Below are positions 36,010-45,346 of a stretch of DNA of 64,000 nucleotides, in pieces. The DNA comes from UBA1422 sp041752735. Its GTDB lineage: Bacteria > Bacillota > Clostridia > Peptostreptococcales > Anaerovoracaceae. Within the stretch, counting starts at the first letter, position 1. Each line of letters starts with the position of its first letter. The stretch spans positions 1 through 64,000 of the forward strand of contig JBGSVW010000029.1 in the NCBI GenBank assembly GCA_041752735.1, in the 5' to 3' direction. A program made the translations under genes and the position numbers. The notes under the pieces were generated by a model. The model was not told the DNA's origin. It saw only the letters and a program-made list of their open reading frames with translations, and made no database searches.

Positions 36010-37398
36010 ATGCTAAATTTAATTGATTCGATGATGGTAGTAGACAAAAATCTTATTGTAATTTATATCAATCGACTTAATCAAAAATTTAGCGATGGGT
36101 TTGACAAAGTATATAGCAGCTATCTAGGCCATAAGTACTTTGAAGTGTATCCAAAATTAAATCCACAAAAGAGTACGATGATGAAATGCCTCATGACAGG
36201 TGAACTGATCGTGTGCGAAGGACAAACCTATATAGATGTCTACGGCAATGTTTACAATGCGAAAAGCATCACAATTCCAATCATACGATTTGGGGAAATC
36301 GTTGCTGCACTGGAATTGTCGCATACTATTACATCTATTGGTGATATAGAAATGATCGAGAAGAATATTAATATATACAAGTATCCACCTGAAATTCCCC
36401 TACAAGCAAATACGCTACCTTCAGTGGATTGCATTATTACAATCAATCATGAAATGATTGAGAACATTAAAAAAATCAAGGTATATGCGTTAAATGATGA
36501 ACCGGTACTGATATATGGAGAAACCGGAACAGGCAAGGAATTATTTGCAGAGGCCATTGTACAGGCGAATCCACAACGACGCCATAGATTTATCACACAA
36601 AATTGCGCCGCTATACCGGAGAACCTGTTTGAATCATTGCTTTTTGGGACAACAAAAGGAGCATTTACCGGGGCAGAAAACAAAGTCGGTTTGTTTGAAT
36701 TGGCTAACAATGGATTTTTATTTCTTGATGAATTGAATTCCATGCCACTTCATATGCAAGCGAAGTTGTTACGTATCATTCAAGATGGCAAAATCCGTCC
36801 GGTTGGTAGCTCCGTCGAAAAAAACGTTAACGTTAAAGTGATTGTAGCAATCAATAAAAGCCCATCACAGCTAATCCAAGAAAACTTACTAAGAGAAGAT
36901 TTGTTTTACCGCTTAAGCGGAAGGATGCTCTATCTAAGTCCCTTGCGGGAAAGGAAAGAAGACATCCCGGTTTATATTGAATGTTTCCTGAAACAGTTTA
37001 ATGCCAAATTCGGAAAAAACATCAAAGGACTTGCACCAAATCTGAAACAAACACTCATGAAATATTCATGGCCCGGAAACGTCAGAGAGCTGAAGCATGT
37101 GGTGGAATCCATGGTTAATCTAGCGAATACCAATGAGCTGACCAACAATAACTTGCCAATATATTTAAGAGAACATCTTAATTCGATGATATCGCAGGAT
37201 GACGATGAACCAATCAGTGATTTTTTCGAAACCTCACAGATTCCACTGAAATTTTTACTTGAAAGCACCGAAAAAGAACACATCATAAAAATATTGGCTC
37301 ATTGCAAAGGCAATATTACTTGGGCTGCTGAAATACTAGATATGCCTCGGCAGACTTTGAAGTTCAGAATGGACAAATTGGGGATCAAAAAAGAATAA
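36010..37398 (+). CDS. Sigma-54-dependent transcriptional activator
   Basis: 462 residues: an N-terminal PAS-like sensor (about 1-110), a AAA+ domain (about 140-370) with Walker A GETGTGKE, the sigma-54-contacting GAFTGA loop and Walker B FLFLDE, and a Fis-type helix-turn-helix at the end (GNITWAAEILDMPRQTLKFRM). It hydrolyses ATP to open sigma-54 promoters. No receiver domain is present, so the signal is probably a small ligand as in RocR-like activators. The near-consensus sigma-54 promoter at 33175 is the likely local target. The start has only a weak ribosome binding site. Confidence 0.92.
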   Translation: MLNLIDSMMVVDKNLIVIYINRLNQKFSDGFDKVYSSYLGHKYFEVYPKLNPQKSTMMKCLMTGELIVCEGQTYIDVYGNVYNAKSITIPIIRFGEIVAALELSHTITSIGDIEMIEKNINIYKYPPEIPLQANTLPSVDCIITINHEMIENIKKIKVYALNDEPVLIYGETGTGKELFAEAIVQANPQRRHRFITQNCAAIPENLFESLLFGTTKGAFTGAENKVGLFELANNGFLFLDELNSMPLHMQAKLLRIIQDGKIRPVGSSVEKNVNVKVIVAINKSPSQLIQENLLREDLFYRLSGRMLYLSPLRERKEDIPVYIECFLKQFNAKFGKNIKGLAPNLKQTLMKYSWPGNVRELKHVVESMVNLANTNELTNNNLPIYLREHLNSMISQDDDEPISDFFETSQIPLKFLLESTEKEHIIKILAHCKGNITWAAEILDMPRQTLKFRMDKLGIKKE

Positions 37399-37497
37399 GA
37401 ATATTTAAGAAGAGAATAAATAAAAGTGGCTGACACCTTCATCAAACTGTGGTATGTTTGTACCAGAACTGTAGCAATATGTAAGAGGAGCAACAAT

Positions 37498-38331
37498 ATG
37501 AAGTTGACTGTTTTGATGGATAATACCACCATTTTAGATACGCCATATCTCGGCGAATCAGGGTTGAGCTTTTTGATTGAAACGGAGGATGACAAGGTGG
37601 TGTTTGACACCGGATTTTCTCCGCTTTTTCTCTCCAATGCCAGGAAGATGGGCATTGACATGACAACCATCGATGCAGTAGTCATCTCTCATGGTCATAA
37701 CGATCATACCAATGGCCTGCCTGCATTAGGGAAACTCCTCCATCGTAAAAGGAAACGTGTTCCTATCATATTGCATCCGGGCTGTTTAGAAAAGAAATGG
37801 TGGCAAAACAAAGATGGTGATTTGGAAGCGATAGGGATGCCCGGGGACCGTCAAGAAATAGAACGATATTATGATATCAAGACAGCCGTGCAACCAACGA
37901 GAATTGGGGATTCACTATATTTCCTCGGCCATATTCCCCGCAACTATGCGTCCGCAAACGAACCAATTGGGCTGATAGCCAACCCAGAAAATCAGTTGGT
38001 ACCCGATTATGTCCTGGATGACTCAGCATTAGTATATGACGGAAAAGACGGTTTGGTGCTGATTAATGGCTGTGCGCACAGTGGATTGATTAATATAATG
38101 AGCTATGTTAAAGAACAATTCCCTGATAAACCGATGGCGGCAGTAATTGGTGGCTTTCATATGCTGGCAAAAGATCAGGAATGGCTGAACGATATGGCGG
38201 AAGAACTCAAAAAATTTGAGCCAAAGCGCATATACCCATGCCATTGCACAGACGAAGCCAGCAGGGCTTATCTTCGTAACAGATTTTCTGTTGGAGAACT
38301 TGGGGTTGGGAGTATATTAGTGTTTGAGTAG
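37498..38331 (+). CDS. MBL-fold metallo-hydrolase
   Basis: 277 residues with SHGHNDHTNGL (HxHxDH metal site), INGCAHSGLINIM and a late PCHCT histidine. This pattern is typical of the branch annotated as RFA-P (beta-ribofuranosylaminobenzene phosphate) synthase-like metallo-hydrolases, whose true substrates are often unknown. The ATG at 37498 follows AGAGGAG; an in-frame GTG at 37426 lacks a site. It follows the sigma-54 activator by 100 bp. Confidence 0.8.
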   Translation: MKLTVLMDNTTILDTPYLGESGLSFLIETEDDKVVFDTGFSPLFLSNARKMGIDMTTIDAVVISHGHNDHTNGLPALGKLLHRKRKRVPIILHPGCLEKKWWQNKDGDLEAIGMPGDRQEIERYYDIKTAVQPTRIGDSLYFLGHIPRNYASANEPIGLIANPENQLVPDYVLDDSALVYDGKDGLVLINGCAHSGLINIMSYVKEQFPDKPMAAVIGGFHMLAKDQEWLNDMAEELKKFEPKRIYPCHCTDEASRAYLRNRFSVGELGVGSILVFE

Positions 38332-38381
38332 CCCATTCGGGTCAAAGATTTCCACAAAACAGCCACAATTCTACATAGCCT

Positions 38382-38412
38382 AAAAGAGCTCATTTTATGG
38401 GTTCTCTTTTAT
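38382..38412 (+). terminator. Probable terminator
   Basis: AAAAGAG pairs with CTCTTTT around a 15-base loop, with only a short T tail from the stem itself. Confidence 0.55.
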
Positions 38413-38461
38413 TGGAATCAAAGATGCTGGTAATTTAATTTTGCAAATTAAATAAATACCA

Positions 38462-38490
38462 TTGACAAAATTAGAACAAGGTAATATATT
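38462..38490 (+). promoter_or_regulatory. Sigma-A promoter of the marR operon
   Basis: TTGACA (38462-38467), a 17-bp spacer and TATATT (38485-38490) lie 49 bp before the MarR start. Confidence 0.85.
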
Positions 38491-38512
38491 ACATATATAA
38501 GTAACGTATTAC
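38481..38512. promoter_or_regulatory. Twin MarR-type operators
   Basis: A perfect 12-bp palindrome GTAATATATTAC (38481-38492) covers the -10 box, and a second copy GTAACGTATTAC (38501-38512, one mismatched pair) lies 20 bp on. Two sites two helical turns apart at the promoter fit autorepression by the MarR protein encoded next. Confidence 0.75.
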
Positions 38513-38538
38513 ATAAAATGTGTTAGGGAGAATAGACT

Positions 38539-39021
38539 ATGAGTAAATTGGATTTAATAAAGGATCAAAAGTTTGTCTTCGGCTCAATACATATCGTATC
38601 AAATAAAAAAGAAACACTACTAGAGAGAGAACTCAAAGAGTTTGGAATCACTTTCAAGCAATGGTTTATGATGGTAGTTATACAAAACTCGTTTGAAACA
38701 CCTCCCACCATCGGGGAAACCGCCTTGGTTATGGGAAGTTCCCATCAGAATGTCAAAAAGATAGCTTCCATTCTGGAAGAGAAGGGATATATCGCTTTCG
38801 AAAAGGACAAGAAAGATTCCAGAGCAAAACGAATTAGGCTGACGGAAGAAAGCTATAAACTATCAGAGATTATTCAAGAAAAAGCCACAACATTTACATC
38901 AGTATTATTTGCGGGAATTGATGAAGAGGACATGACAAAGGCAAGGCTTGTGCTTCAACGTATGATGTCAAATCTCGCGAAAATGGAACAAAATAAAAAG
39001 GAGAAAGAACAAAACCAATGA
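38539..39021 (+). CDS. MarR-family regulator
   Basis: 160 residues with a winged helix (PPTIGETALVMGSSHQNVKKIASILEEKGYIAFEKDKKDSRAKRIRLT), including the DSRAKRIRLT wing. It probably represses its own operon through the twin palindromes upstream and is released by a small ligand or oxidant. It overlaps the flavodoxin gene by four bases (ATGA), so the regulated function is redox-linked. Confidence 0.88.
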   Translation: MSKLDLIKDQKFVFGSIHIVSNKKETLLERELKEFGITFKQWFMMVVIQNSFETPPTIGETALVMGSSHQNVKKIASILEEKGYIAFEKDKKDSRAKRIRLTEESYKLSEIIQEKATTFTSVLFAGIDEEDMTKARLVLQRMMSNLAKMEQNKKEKEQNQ

Positions 39022-39509
39022 AAACAATAATTGTATATGCCACAAAGTACGGATACACCCAAGACTGTGTGGAAGAAATGAAAAGACAACTTCGGGGAGA
39101 TGTTTTAACGGTTAACATTTTGACCGAAACAATTTCCAGCATCGACGGGTTTGATAACGTTATCATCGGAGGCTCAATCTACATGGGCCAAATCCAAAAG
39201 AAATTAAAAGCATTTTGCGAGAAGAATATGAACATTTTGATGAATAAGCGGGTGGGTTTATTTTTATGCTGCGGCCTTCCTGAAAATTTTCAGCAGAGCG
39301 TCACCGGTGCTTTTCCAGCCGAACTGAGGGAAAGAGCAATCCTAATGGAATGCTTTGTCGGTGAGCTTCGAACAGACAAGATGAAAGGCACAGACAAGCT
39401 CATATCGGGACTCATGAAGAAAGTGGCTTCTGATCAAGGGAAAACTGAAGTTGCCAAAATGCCCGAAAATATACTTAAACTCACAGCTAAAATGAATAGC
39501 GAAAGTTAG
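39018..39509 (+). CDS. Flavodoxin-domain protein (HemG-like)
   Basis: 163 residues. IIVYATKYGYTQDCVEEM is the FMN phosphate loop, GGSIYMGQI the second flavin loop, and FLCCGLPENFQQSVTGAFP resembles the protoporphyrinogen-oxidase-type flavodoxins (Flavodoxin_5). It carries electrons or oxidises a small substrate. It is coupled to marR and 14 bp before an FMN-binding membrane protein, forming a three-gene flavin unit. Confidence 0.8.
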   Translation: MKTIIVYATKYGYTQDCVEEMKRQLRGDVLTVNILTETISSIDGFDNVIIGGSIYMGQIQKKLKAFCEKNMNILMNKRVGLFLCCGLPENFQQSVTGAFPAELRERAILMECFVGELRTDKMKGTDKLISGLMKKVASDQGKTEVAKMPENILKLTAKMNSES

Positions 39510-39523
39510 GAGAGGAAAGAAAA

Positions 39524-39925
39524 GTGAAAGCAAAGAAAAAGGCGCTCATAATAGTTGCAGTCTTATTGCTGATTGGACTGGCAATTGGTATAAAATTGCT
39601 AATGGAGGTACAAAGCTATCAGAATGAAATAGCAGCCATGCAGATTAATACAATAGACTTAACCAATGTGCCGGATGGCACGTATGAAGGATCATATGAT
39701 GCCGACCTCATTAAGGTAAAAGTACTTGTTGAAGTGAAGGATCATAGCATATGTCATATTGAGTTGGTGCAACATGACAACGGAAAAGGATCCCCGGCTG
39801 AAGCAATTATACCGCAGGTCATTGAATCCCAATCCCTGAATGTGGATGCCGTATCAGGCGCTACCAACAGCAGCAAGGTGATTTTAAAATCCATTGAACT
39901 TGCCTTAAATAGCGAACCACAATGA
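39524..39925 (+). CDS. Membrane-anchored FMN-binding domain protein
   Basis: 133 residues from a GTG preceded by AGGAGAGGAAAG. One N-terminal helix (about 5-25) anchors an FMN_bind domain of about 90 residues ending with DAVSGATNSSKV, the SGAT(x)S sequence to which FMN is covalently attached through the Thr in RnfG/NqrC-type proteins. It is likely an extracytoplasmic flavin electron carrier. A flavin transferase (ApbE) would be needed and is not in the window. Confidence 0.85.
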   Translation: MKAKKKALIIVAVLLLIGLAIGIKLLMEVQSYQNEIAAMQINTIDLTNVPDGTYEGSYDADLIKVKVLVEVKDHSICHIELVQHDNGKGSPAEAIIPQVIESQSLNVDAVSGATNSSKVILKSIELALNSEPQ

Positions 39926-39970
39926 AAAGGCGAAGTATAGAGGCAATAACAACTAAGGGATATAATACAT

Positions 39971-39999
39971 TTGCGCTAAAACGCGAATTGGTATATACT
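39971..39999 (+). promoter_or_regulatory. Probable promoter of the otsAB leader
   Basis: TTGCGC (39971-39976), a 17-bp spacer and TATACT (39994-39999) lie before a 5' leader of about 140 bases. Confidence 0.5.
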
Positions 40000-40023
40000 A
40001 AAGCAATAAAAGTATTACCGAAG

Positions 40024-40102
40024 GGATCGGAAATGCGAGTTCGCATTTAAACGTTGCCCATGAATACACTGACACGCGAACCGATCCACAAGGTCGGTTT
40101 TT
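40024..40102 (+). promoter_or_regulatory. Structured leader with terminator/antiterminator switch
   Basis: GGATCGG (40024-40030) pairs perfectly with CCGATCC (40081-40087), enclosing a hairpin AAATGCGA-GT-TCGCATTT (40031-40048) and 32 further bases. The same CCGATCC pairs with GGTCGG (40092-40097) to form a terminator followed by TTTTT. The two folds cannot coexist, the hallmark of a riboswitch or attenuator. I cannot assign a class. The GGAAA next to the closing stem, TTTAAA and AACCG faintly recall c-di-GMP-II aptamers, but the pseudoknot is not convincing. Confidence 0.6.
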
Positions 40103-40148
40103 GTTTATTCGTAAGCAAATCCCGGACTAGCTGTAAGGAGGGATTTTC

Positions 40149-42350
40149 ATGAGTCGTATCATAATCATTTCCAACAGGCTTCCGGTCACAGTAAAAAAAA
40201 GCGGAAAGCATTTAGAGTATATCGATAGTATCGGAGGCCTCAGTACAGGCCTAAAAAAATACCATGAAGAGGCAGATTCCGTTTGGGTGGGATGGCCCGG
40301 CATCGCCGATGAGGATCTTACCGCCAGAGAGAAAAGAAACATCGAAAAAACCTTGAAGGAAAAATACAATTGCCTTCCTGTCTTTCTCACGCAGGATGAA
40401 GTCAATAAGTACTACTTTGGCTTTTGTAACAACACAATTTGGCCGTTATTTCATTATTTTTCATCCCAGACACAATACGATATTACCACCTGGGATGCTT
40501 ATGTTGAGGTCAATCAAAAATTCTATGATCGGGTCAAAAGCGCCATTGGCAAAAAAGATACGATTTGGGTCCATGATTATCAATTGATGCTATTGCCGGA
40601 AATCATTAAACGGCACCATCCTAATGTTCAAGTTGGATTCTTTCTCCATATCCCGTTCCCTTCAGCTGAATTGTTTAGACTATTGGTTTGGCGTGAAGAG
40701 ATTCTGCGAGGACTTTTAGGTGCCGACTTGATTGGCTTCCACACCTACGATTATGTGCGGCATTTTCTCAGTTGCACAAGAAGATTGTTAGGGCTTGATG
40801 ATGTGTTGAATGTTATCAATTATGAAGATAGATATGTGAAAGTCGATTCTTTCCCCATGGGAATTGACTATAAGCGGTTTAACGGACCATATGACGAAAC
40901 CAATCTGTCACCGGAAGTATTGGAAATTAAGAAAATAAAAGAAACTAAAAAAATTATATTATCCATCGACAGGCTGGATTACACGAAGGGAATCCCGGCT
41001 CGAATTAGGGCATTTAACAACTTTCTGATTAAATATCCTAAATATATCGGGAAGATTCGGCTGAATCTGATTGTAGCACCATCACGAACCGAGATTGAAA
41101 ATTATGAACTATTACTTAAAGAGATTCGTGAAATGGTCAGTGAGACAAATGGCACATTCGGTACAATGAATTGGATGCCGATTTGGTTTCTCTTTAAAAC
41201 CTTCTCCCAGGAAGAGCTGATTGCGCTTTATCGAAACTCGGATGTGCTATTGGTGACCCCTCTTCGAGATGGCATGAATTTGATTGCCAAGGAATATGTG
41301 GCTGCAAGGACAGATTTTGGTGGTATGCTGGTACTCAGTGAGACAGCAGGTGCAGCCAGCGAATTGGCTGAAGCGGTGATTGTCAATGCCAATGATGCTG
41401 ATTCTGTGGCATTGGGCATAAAGACTGCTTTAGAAATGCCACAAGAAGAAAAAATAGCACGAAACAGGATCATGCATCAACGTTTGCAACGCTACACGGT
41501 TGAAGTATGGGCAGAAGATTTTCTCAAACAGCTGAAGAGTACTTGCGAAGATGCCGAAGTAGTAGCACTACCAAAACCCATCGAAACAAGCAAAGACCAT
41601 ATCGAAAAAGGATATCGGGATGCAAAGAAAAGGATACTATTTCTGGACTATGATGGTACGCTGGTTGGCTTTAAAGCAATTCCGGAGCAGGCTACGCCGG
41701 ATCCAGAGCTCAAAGATTTGCTGCGCACGTTGATTGGCGATACCAAAAATACCGTAGTGATGATTTCAGGTCGTGACAGGAAAATTCTCGACAATTGGTT
41801 TGCTGATGTTAAAGGCCTTAGTCTTGTTGCCTCTCATGGGTTGTGGCTGAAGCATCCGGAACAAAAATGGATCATGACGGCATCTCTAGACAATGAATGG
41901 AAAGAGGCGGTCAGACCAATTTTTGAACTCTATGCGGATCGGATGCCGGGCGCAATTGTGGAGGAAAAGGAATTTGCACTTTCATTGCATTACAGACGAT
42001 GTAATCCAGACATGGTGGTTGCGAAACTAAATGAATTAAAACAGACTCTGGTTTCTATGACCAAGTCTTCTTCCCTTGTCGTTCAGGAAGGGAGCAAAGT
42101 TCTGGAGCTGAAAGATAGTAGGGTCAACAAAGGCATTGCAACATCTATGATGATTGACCATAATGGGTTTGATTTTCTGTTTGGTGCAGGTGACGATTTG
42201 ACAGACGAAGATGTCTTCCGCGCACTCCCACAAAACGCTATTTCCGTGAAGGTTGGACTAGGTAGAACTGCGGCCAGGTATAGGACAAAATCATGGCAGA
42301 CAATGCGCAAAGTGCTTAAAAAATTTGTGGAAACTGAAAAGAGCGAATAG
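40149..42350 (+). CDS. otsA-otsB: Bifunctional trehalose-6-phosphate synthase/phosphatase
   Basis: 733 residues. Residues about 1-470 are a GT20 synthase (SNRLPVTVKK, VHDYQLMLLP, GFFLHIPFPS, DRLDYTKGIP, DGMNLIAKEYVA) that joins UDP- or ADP-glucose to glucose 6-phosphate. Residues about 490-733 are a HAD phosphatase (LFLDYDGTLVGF, SGRD, GAGDDLTDEDVF) that releases trehalose. Both catalytic sets look intact. The gene follows a switch-like leader and is followed by a phosphorylase, so synthesis and recycling are linked here. GGAGGG precedes the ATG. Confidence 0.93.
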   Translation: MSRIIIISNRLPVTVKKSGKHLEYIDSIGGLSTGLKKYHEEADSVWVGWPGIADEDLTAREKRNIEKTLKEKYNCLPVFLTQDEVNKYYFGFCNNTIWPLFHYFSSQTQYDITTWDAYVEVNQKFYDRVKSAIGKKDTIWVHDYQLMLLPEIIKRHHPNVQVGFFLHIPFPSAELFRLLVWREEILRGLLGADLIGFHTYDYVRHFLSCTRRLLGLDDVLNVINYEDRYVKVDSFPMGIDYKRFNGPYDETNLSPEVLEIKKIKETKKIILSIDRLDYTKGIPARIRAFNNFLIKYPKYIGKIRLNLIVAPSRTEIENYELLLKEIREMVSETNGTFGTMNWMPIWFLFKTFSQEELIALYRNSDVLLVTPLRDGMNLIAKEYVAARTDFGGMLVLSETAGAASELAEAVIVNANDADSVALGIKTALEMPQEEKIARNRIMHQRLQRYTVEVWAEDFLKQLKSTCEDAEVVALPKPIETSKDHIEKGYRDAKKRILFLDYDGTLVGFKAIPEQATPDPELKDLLRTLIGDTKNTVVMISGRDRKILDNWFADVKGLSLVASHGLWLKHPEQKWIMTASLDNEWKEAVRPIFELYADRMPGAIVEEKEFALSLHYRRCNPDMVVAKLNELKQTLVSMTKSSSLVVQEGSKVLELKDSRVNKGIATSMMIDHNGFDFLFGAGDDLTDEDVFRALPQNAISVKVGLGRTAARYRTKSWQTMRKVLKKFVETEKSE

Positions 42351-42381
42351 TATTTATGAGAGCGGCCAGGGAGGCAATTGG

Positions 42382-44709
42382 ATGAAAGACAGAAAAATAT
42401 ACAGGCTAAAGGATTTTTCCTTGGATAATCAGCGTGTGGTTTTAAATGAGGCCATTTTTCACAATGCCAATGGTTATATTGGTGTACGATATGATTTTGA
42501 GGAAGGATACCCAGACAGTTACCAGATTACCCGTAGCCAGTATATCAATGGATTTTATGACTATGCAGACATGCCTCAGGCAGAAAAACTTTTCGGATTT
42601 CCAGACACCAAACAAGTCATGCTTAATGTGGCTAATACCCAAGAAATCAGGCTTTTTCTAGAGGGTGAACAGTTTTCTATGTATAGCGGAACGCTTCTTG
42701 ATTACAAGTTGACCTTAGACATGGATCATGGCGTCACAATCAGGGAAGTGAAGTGGCGTTCACCTAGGGGAAAAGAAGCGCATATTAAAATAACCAGAAT
42801 GGCGTCGCTTCATCAATTGCCACTTTTTCTCATTGAGTATCAAGTGAAGCCCCTGAATTTTTCGGGTGAAATCATCATACAATCTGCCCATAACGGAAAT
42901 GTTTCCAACTATGCCGACGAGAAGGACCCCAGAACTCCGGCGATTTGCGCTGAATATCTAACACCAATCAGCTGTGAATTGAAGGACGGGGCTTCCTATA
43001 TCACTTCACGCACATCTTCCTCCGGACTGGAAATATGCAGCAGTGTAAAAAACGTATTGTCTCAACACAATCAAAGCGAATTTATAATAGAAAACAATCG
43101 AGCCGTATGTGTCATGAAGACCAATGCTGAACAGGGCAAAGAAATCAAATTAACAAAATATGCCGTGTTTTGTGATTCAATTCGATACGAAGATTGCAGG
43201 CTCCAAGCATTGGAGGAAATGAACCTTGCCATTTCACAGCCAATAGACAGGTTGCACCATAAGCATCAGGGACACCTTCACAGCTACTGGCAGAACTGCT
43301 TTATCAACATTGAAGGTGACGATGAGCTGGAAGTGGCAGTGTTGTACAATATGTACCAGCTTAATCAATCTGTAAGCAAGGATAGCTTTGGAAACATTGC
43401 ACCAAAGGGTTTAAGCGGTGACGGATATGAAGGCCAATATTTTTGGGACTCAGAAACCTACATACAGCCGTTTTTCACTATAACAAATCCTGCCGATTCC
43501 AGAACACTGATAGAATCCCGATATCTTCAACTAGAGCATGCCAGAGTAAATGCCATGATTATGGGACATAAAAAAGGAGCGCTCTATCCATGGCGGACCA
43601 TAACCGGCCAAGAGTGTTCCGGATACTTTCCTGCCGGCTCCGCCCAGTATCACATTAACGGAGCGGTAGCTTACTCCATCATCGCCTATTTTCTTGCAAC
43701 AAAAGACATTAATTTCGTCGCAGAAAAAGGGGCTGAAATTCTATTCGAAACGGCGCGTCTTTGGATTGACACGGGGAACTTTTATCATGGGGAATTCCAT
43801 ATAAATGATGTGACCGGCCCGGACGAGTACACCTGTATCGTGAACAACAATTACTATACAAATGCGTTGGCGCAGTACCATATGAGATGGGCAGTGAAGT
43901 TTTACACCATACTCAAAGAAGCGGGGTTGCTGGATCCCGTGGCAAAAAAAATAAAGTTAAAGATGACAGAAATCAGACAGTTCATTAAGGCCGCAGAGGC
44001 AATGTATTTGCCATACGACAAAGACCGTAGGATCAATCCGCAGGATGACTCCTTTCTCCAAAAGAAAGCATGGGATTTGGCAAGCATCCCAAAAGAAAAT
44101 TTCCCATTGTTATTACATTACCACCCCCTCCATTTATACCGGCATCAGATTTGTAAACAGGCAGACACTGTGTTGGCTTATTTCATGTTGGAAGATACGC
44201 AAAGTATTGAGACCATGCGGAACTCGTTCCGCTATTATGAAAAAATCACAACACATGATTCTTCCCTTTCACCACCGATATACAGCATCGTCGCTGCAAG
44301 ACTGGGGCTTGAGGAAAGGGCTTATCAATATTTCGGAGATTCCGCTAAGATGGATTTGTGGGATCTTCATCATAACACCAAGGACGGCATTCACACCGCT
44401 AACATGGCAGGTACTTTCTTAACCATCGTTTATGGGTTTGGGGGCTTCCGGTTAAAGGAACAAGGCATATCATTTTGGCCCATTTTGCCTGTGAAATGGG
44501 AGAAATACAGCTTTAAAGTTTTGTATGAAAACTCCAGAATCGATGTGACCGTAACGGATCTGGAATGTATTTTAACACTGGAAAAAGGAAAGAGCAAAAC
44601 AGTCAAAGTGTATGGAAAACCTTATACGCTGATAGATAAATTGACTGTGAAACGACTTGCTAGGTCGAAGCGGAAGGAGAAGCATGAAATATCAAGCAGT
44701 AATATTTGA
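42382..44709 (+). CDS. GH65 disaccharide phosphorylase, likely trehalose
   Basis: 775 residues from the ATG at 42382, seven bases after GGGAGG. The family's (alpha/alpha)6 barrel contains GQYFWDSETYIQPFF, PWRTITGQECSGYFPAGSAQYHINGA in separate segments, and the catalytic acid Glu in TGPDEYTC. GH65 enzymes split alpha-glucosides with phosphate to glucose and beta-glucose 1-phosphate. Trehalose, kojibiose, maltose or nigerose could be the substrate by sequence alone; the preceding otsAB and the following beta-phosphoglucomutase argue for trehalose. It overlaps the next gene by 26 bases. Confidence 0.85.
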   Translation: MKDRKIYRLKDFSLDNQRVVLNEAIFHNANGYIGVRYDFEEGYPDSYQITRSQYINGFYDYADMPQAEKLFGFPDTKQVMLNVANTQEIRLFLEGEQFSMYSGTLLDYKLTLDMDHGVTIREVKWRSPRGKEAHIKITRMASLHQLPLFLIEYQVKPLNFSGEIIIQSAHNGNVSNYADEKDPRTPAICAEYLTPISCELKDGASYITSRTSSSGLEICSSVKNVLSQHNQSEFIIENNRAVCVMKTNAEQGKEIKLTKYAVFCDSIRYEDCRLQALEEMNLAISQPIDRLHHKHQGHLHSYWQNCFINIEGDDELEVAVLYNMYQLNQSVSKDSFGNIAPKGLSGDGYEGQYFWDSETYIQPFFTITNPADSRTLIESRYLQLEHARVNAMIMGHKKGALYPWRTITGQECSGYFPAGSAQYHINGAVAYSIIAYFLATKDINFVAEKGAEILFETARLWIDTGNFYHGEFHINDVTGPDEYTCIVNNNYYTNALAQYHMRWAVKFYTILKEAGLLDPVAKKIKLKMTEIRQFIKAAEAMYLPYDKDRRINPQDDSFLQKKAWDLASIPKENFPLLLHYHPLHLYRHQICKQADTVLAYFMLEDTQSIETMRNSFRYYEKITTHDSSLSPPIYSIVAARLGLEERAYQYFGDSAKMDLWDLHHNTKDGIHTANMAGTFLTIVYGFGGFRLKEQGISFWPILPVKWEKYSFKVLYENSRIDVTVTDLECILTLEKGKSKTVKVYGKPYTLIDKLTVKRLARSKRKEKHEISSSNI

Positions 44710-45331
44710 TTTAGATGGTGTCATCTGCCATACTGACGAATATCATTTTATGGCCTGGAAAGAGATTGCTGATGAGCTTAAGATTCCGTACAGTAGAGCA
44801 ATCAATGACCGAATGCGAGGCATAGACCGGATGGCAAGCCTGGAGGTTTTGCTTCAAGGCGGTGAAAAGATCTATTCTTATGAAATGAAAGAACAATTCG
44901 CCAACAAAAAAAACAAGATATATCAAACCCTCTTGGAGAATCTTTCGCCTAAAAATCTTGAACCTGAAGTGAAAGAAACCTTAGATGCAGTAAGAACAAG
45001 AGGGTTGAAGATAGGGATAGGCTCTTCCAGCAAAAATACAAAATTGATTCTAAACCGATTGGGATTAGGTACATTCTTTGATGCTATTGCCGATGGCACG
45101 GATGTCTCCCATGCTAAACCCAACCCTGAAGTTTTCCTAATCGCTGCTGAAAGATTGGGAGTAGAACCCAAGGCATGTCTGGTGGTGGAGGATGCAACTT
45201 CCGGAATCATGGCGGCAAAAGCCGCTGGTATGGATGCTGCCGCAATCGGAGAAGCAACCGCCTTGGGTTTGGCAGATTACAAGCTGACACATTTATCCCA
45301 ACTACAAGAAATAATCAGAGGCGCTAAGTAA
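44684..45331 (+). CDS. pgmB: Beta-phosphoglucomutase
   Basis: 215 residues of the HAD superfamily: FDLDGVICHTDEYHFMAWKE holds the nucleophile and acid Asp residues and the beta-PGM-type cap, and SSSKNTKLIL and VVEDATSGIMAAKAAGM complete the site. It converts beta-glucose 1-phosphate from the GH65 enzyme to glucose 6-phosphate. The ATG at 44684 has GGAAGGAG before it and lies inside the end of the phosphorylase gene. Confidence 0.9.
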   Translation: MKYQAVIFDLDGVICHTDEYHFMAWKEIADELKIPYSRAINDRMRGIDRMASLEVLLQGGEKIYSYEMKEQFANKKNKIYQTLLENLSPKNLEPEVKETLDAVRTRGLKIGIGSSSKNTKLILNRLGLGTFFDAIADGTDVSHAKPNPEVFLIAAERLGVEPKACLVVEDATSGIMAAKAAGMDAAAIGEATALGLADYKLTHLSQLQEIIRGAK

Positions 45332-45346
45332 TAAAGGAGAAGAAAG

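Noticed and set aside
40031..40087. Fluoride or c-di-GMP-II riboswitch identity for the otsAB leader
   Set aside because: Only short pieces agree and the required pseudoknots cannot be drawn convincingly, so it is reported as unassigned.
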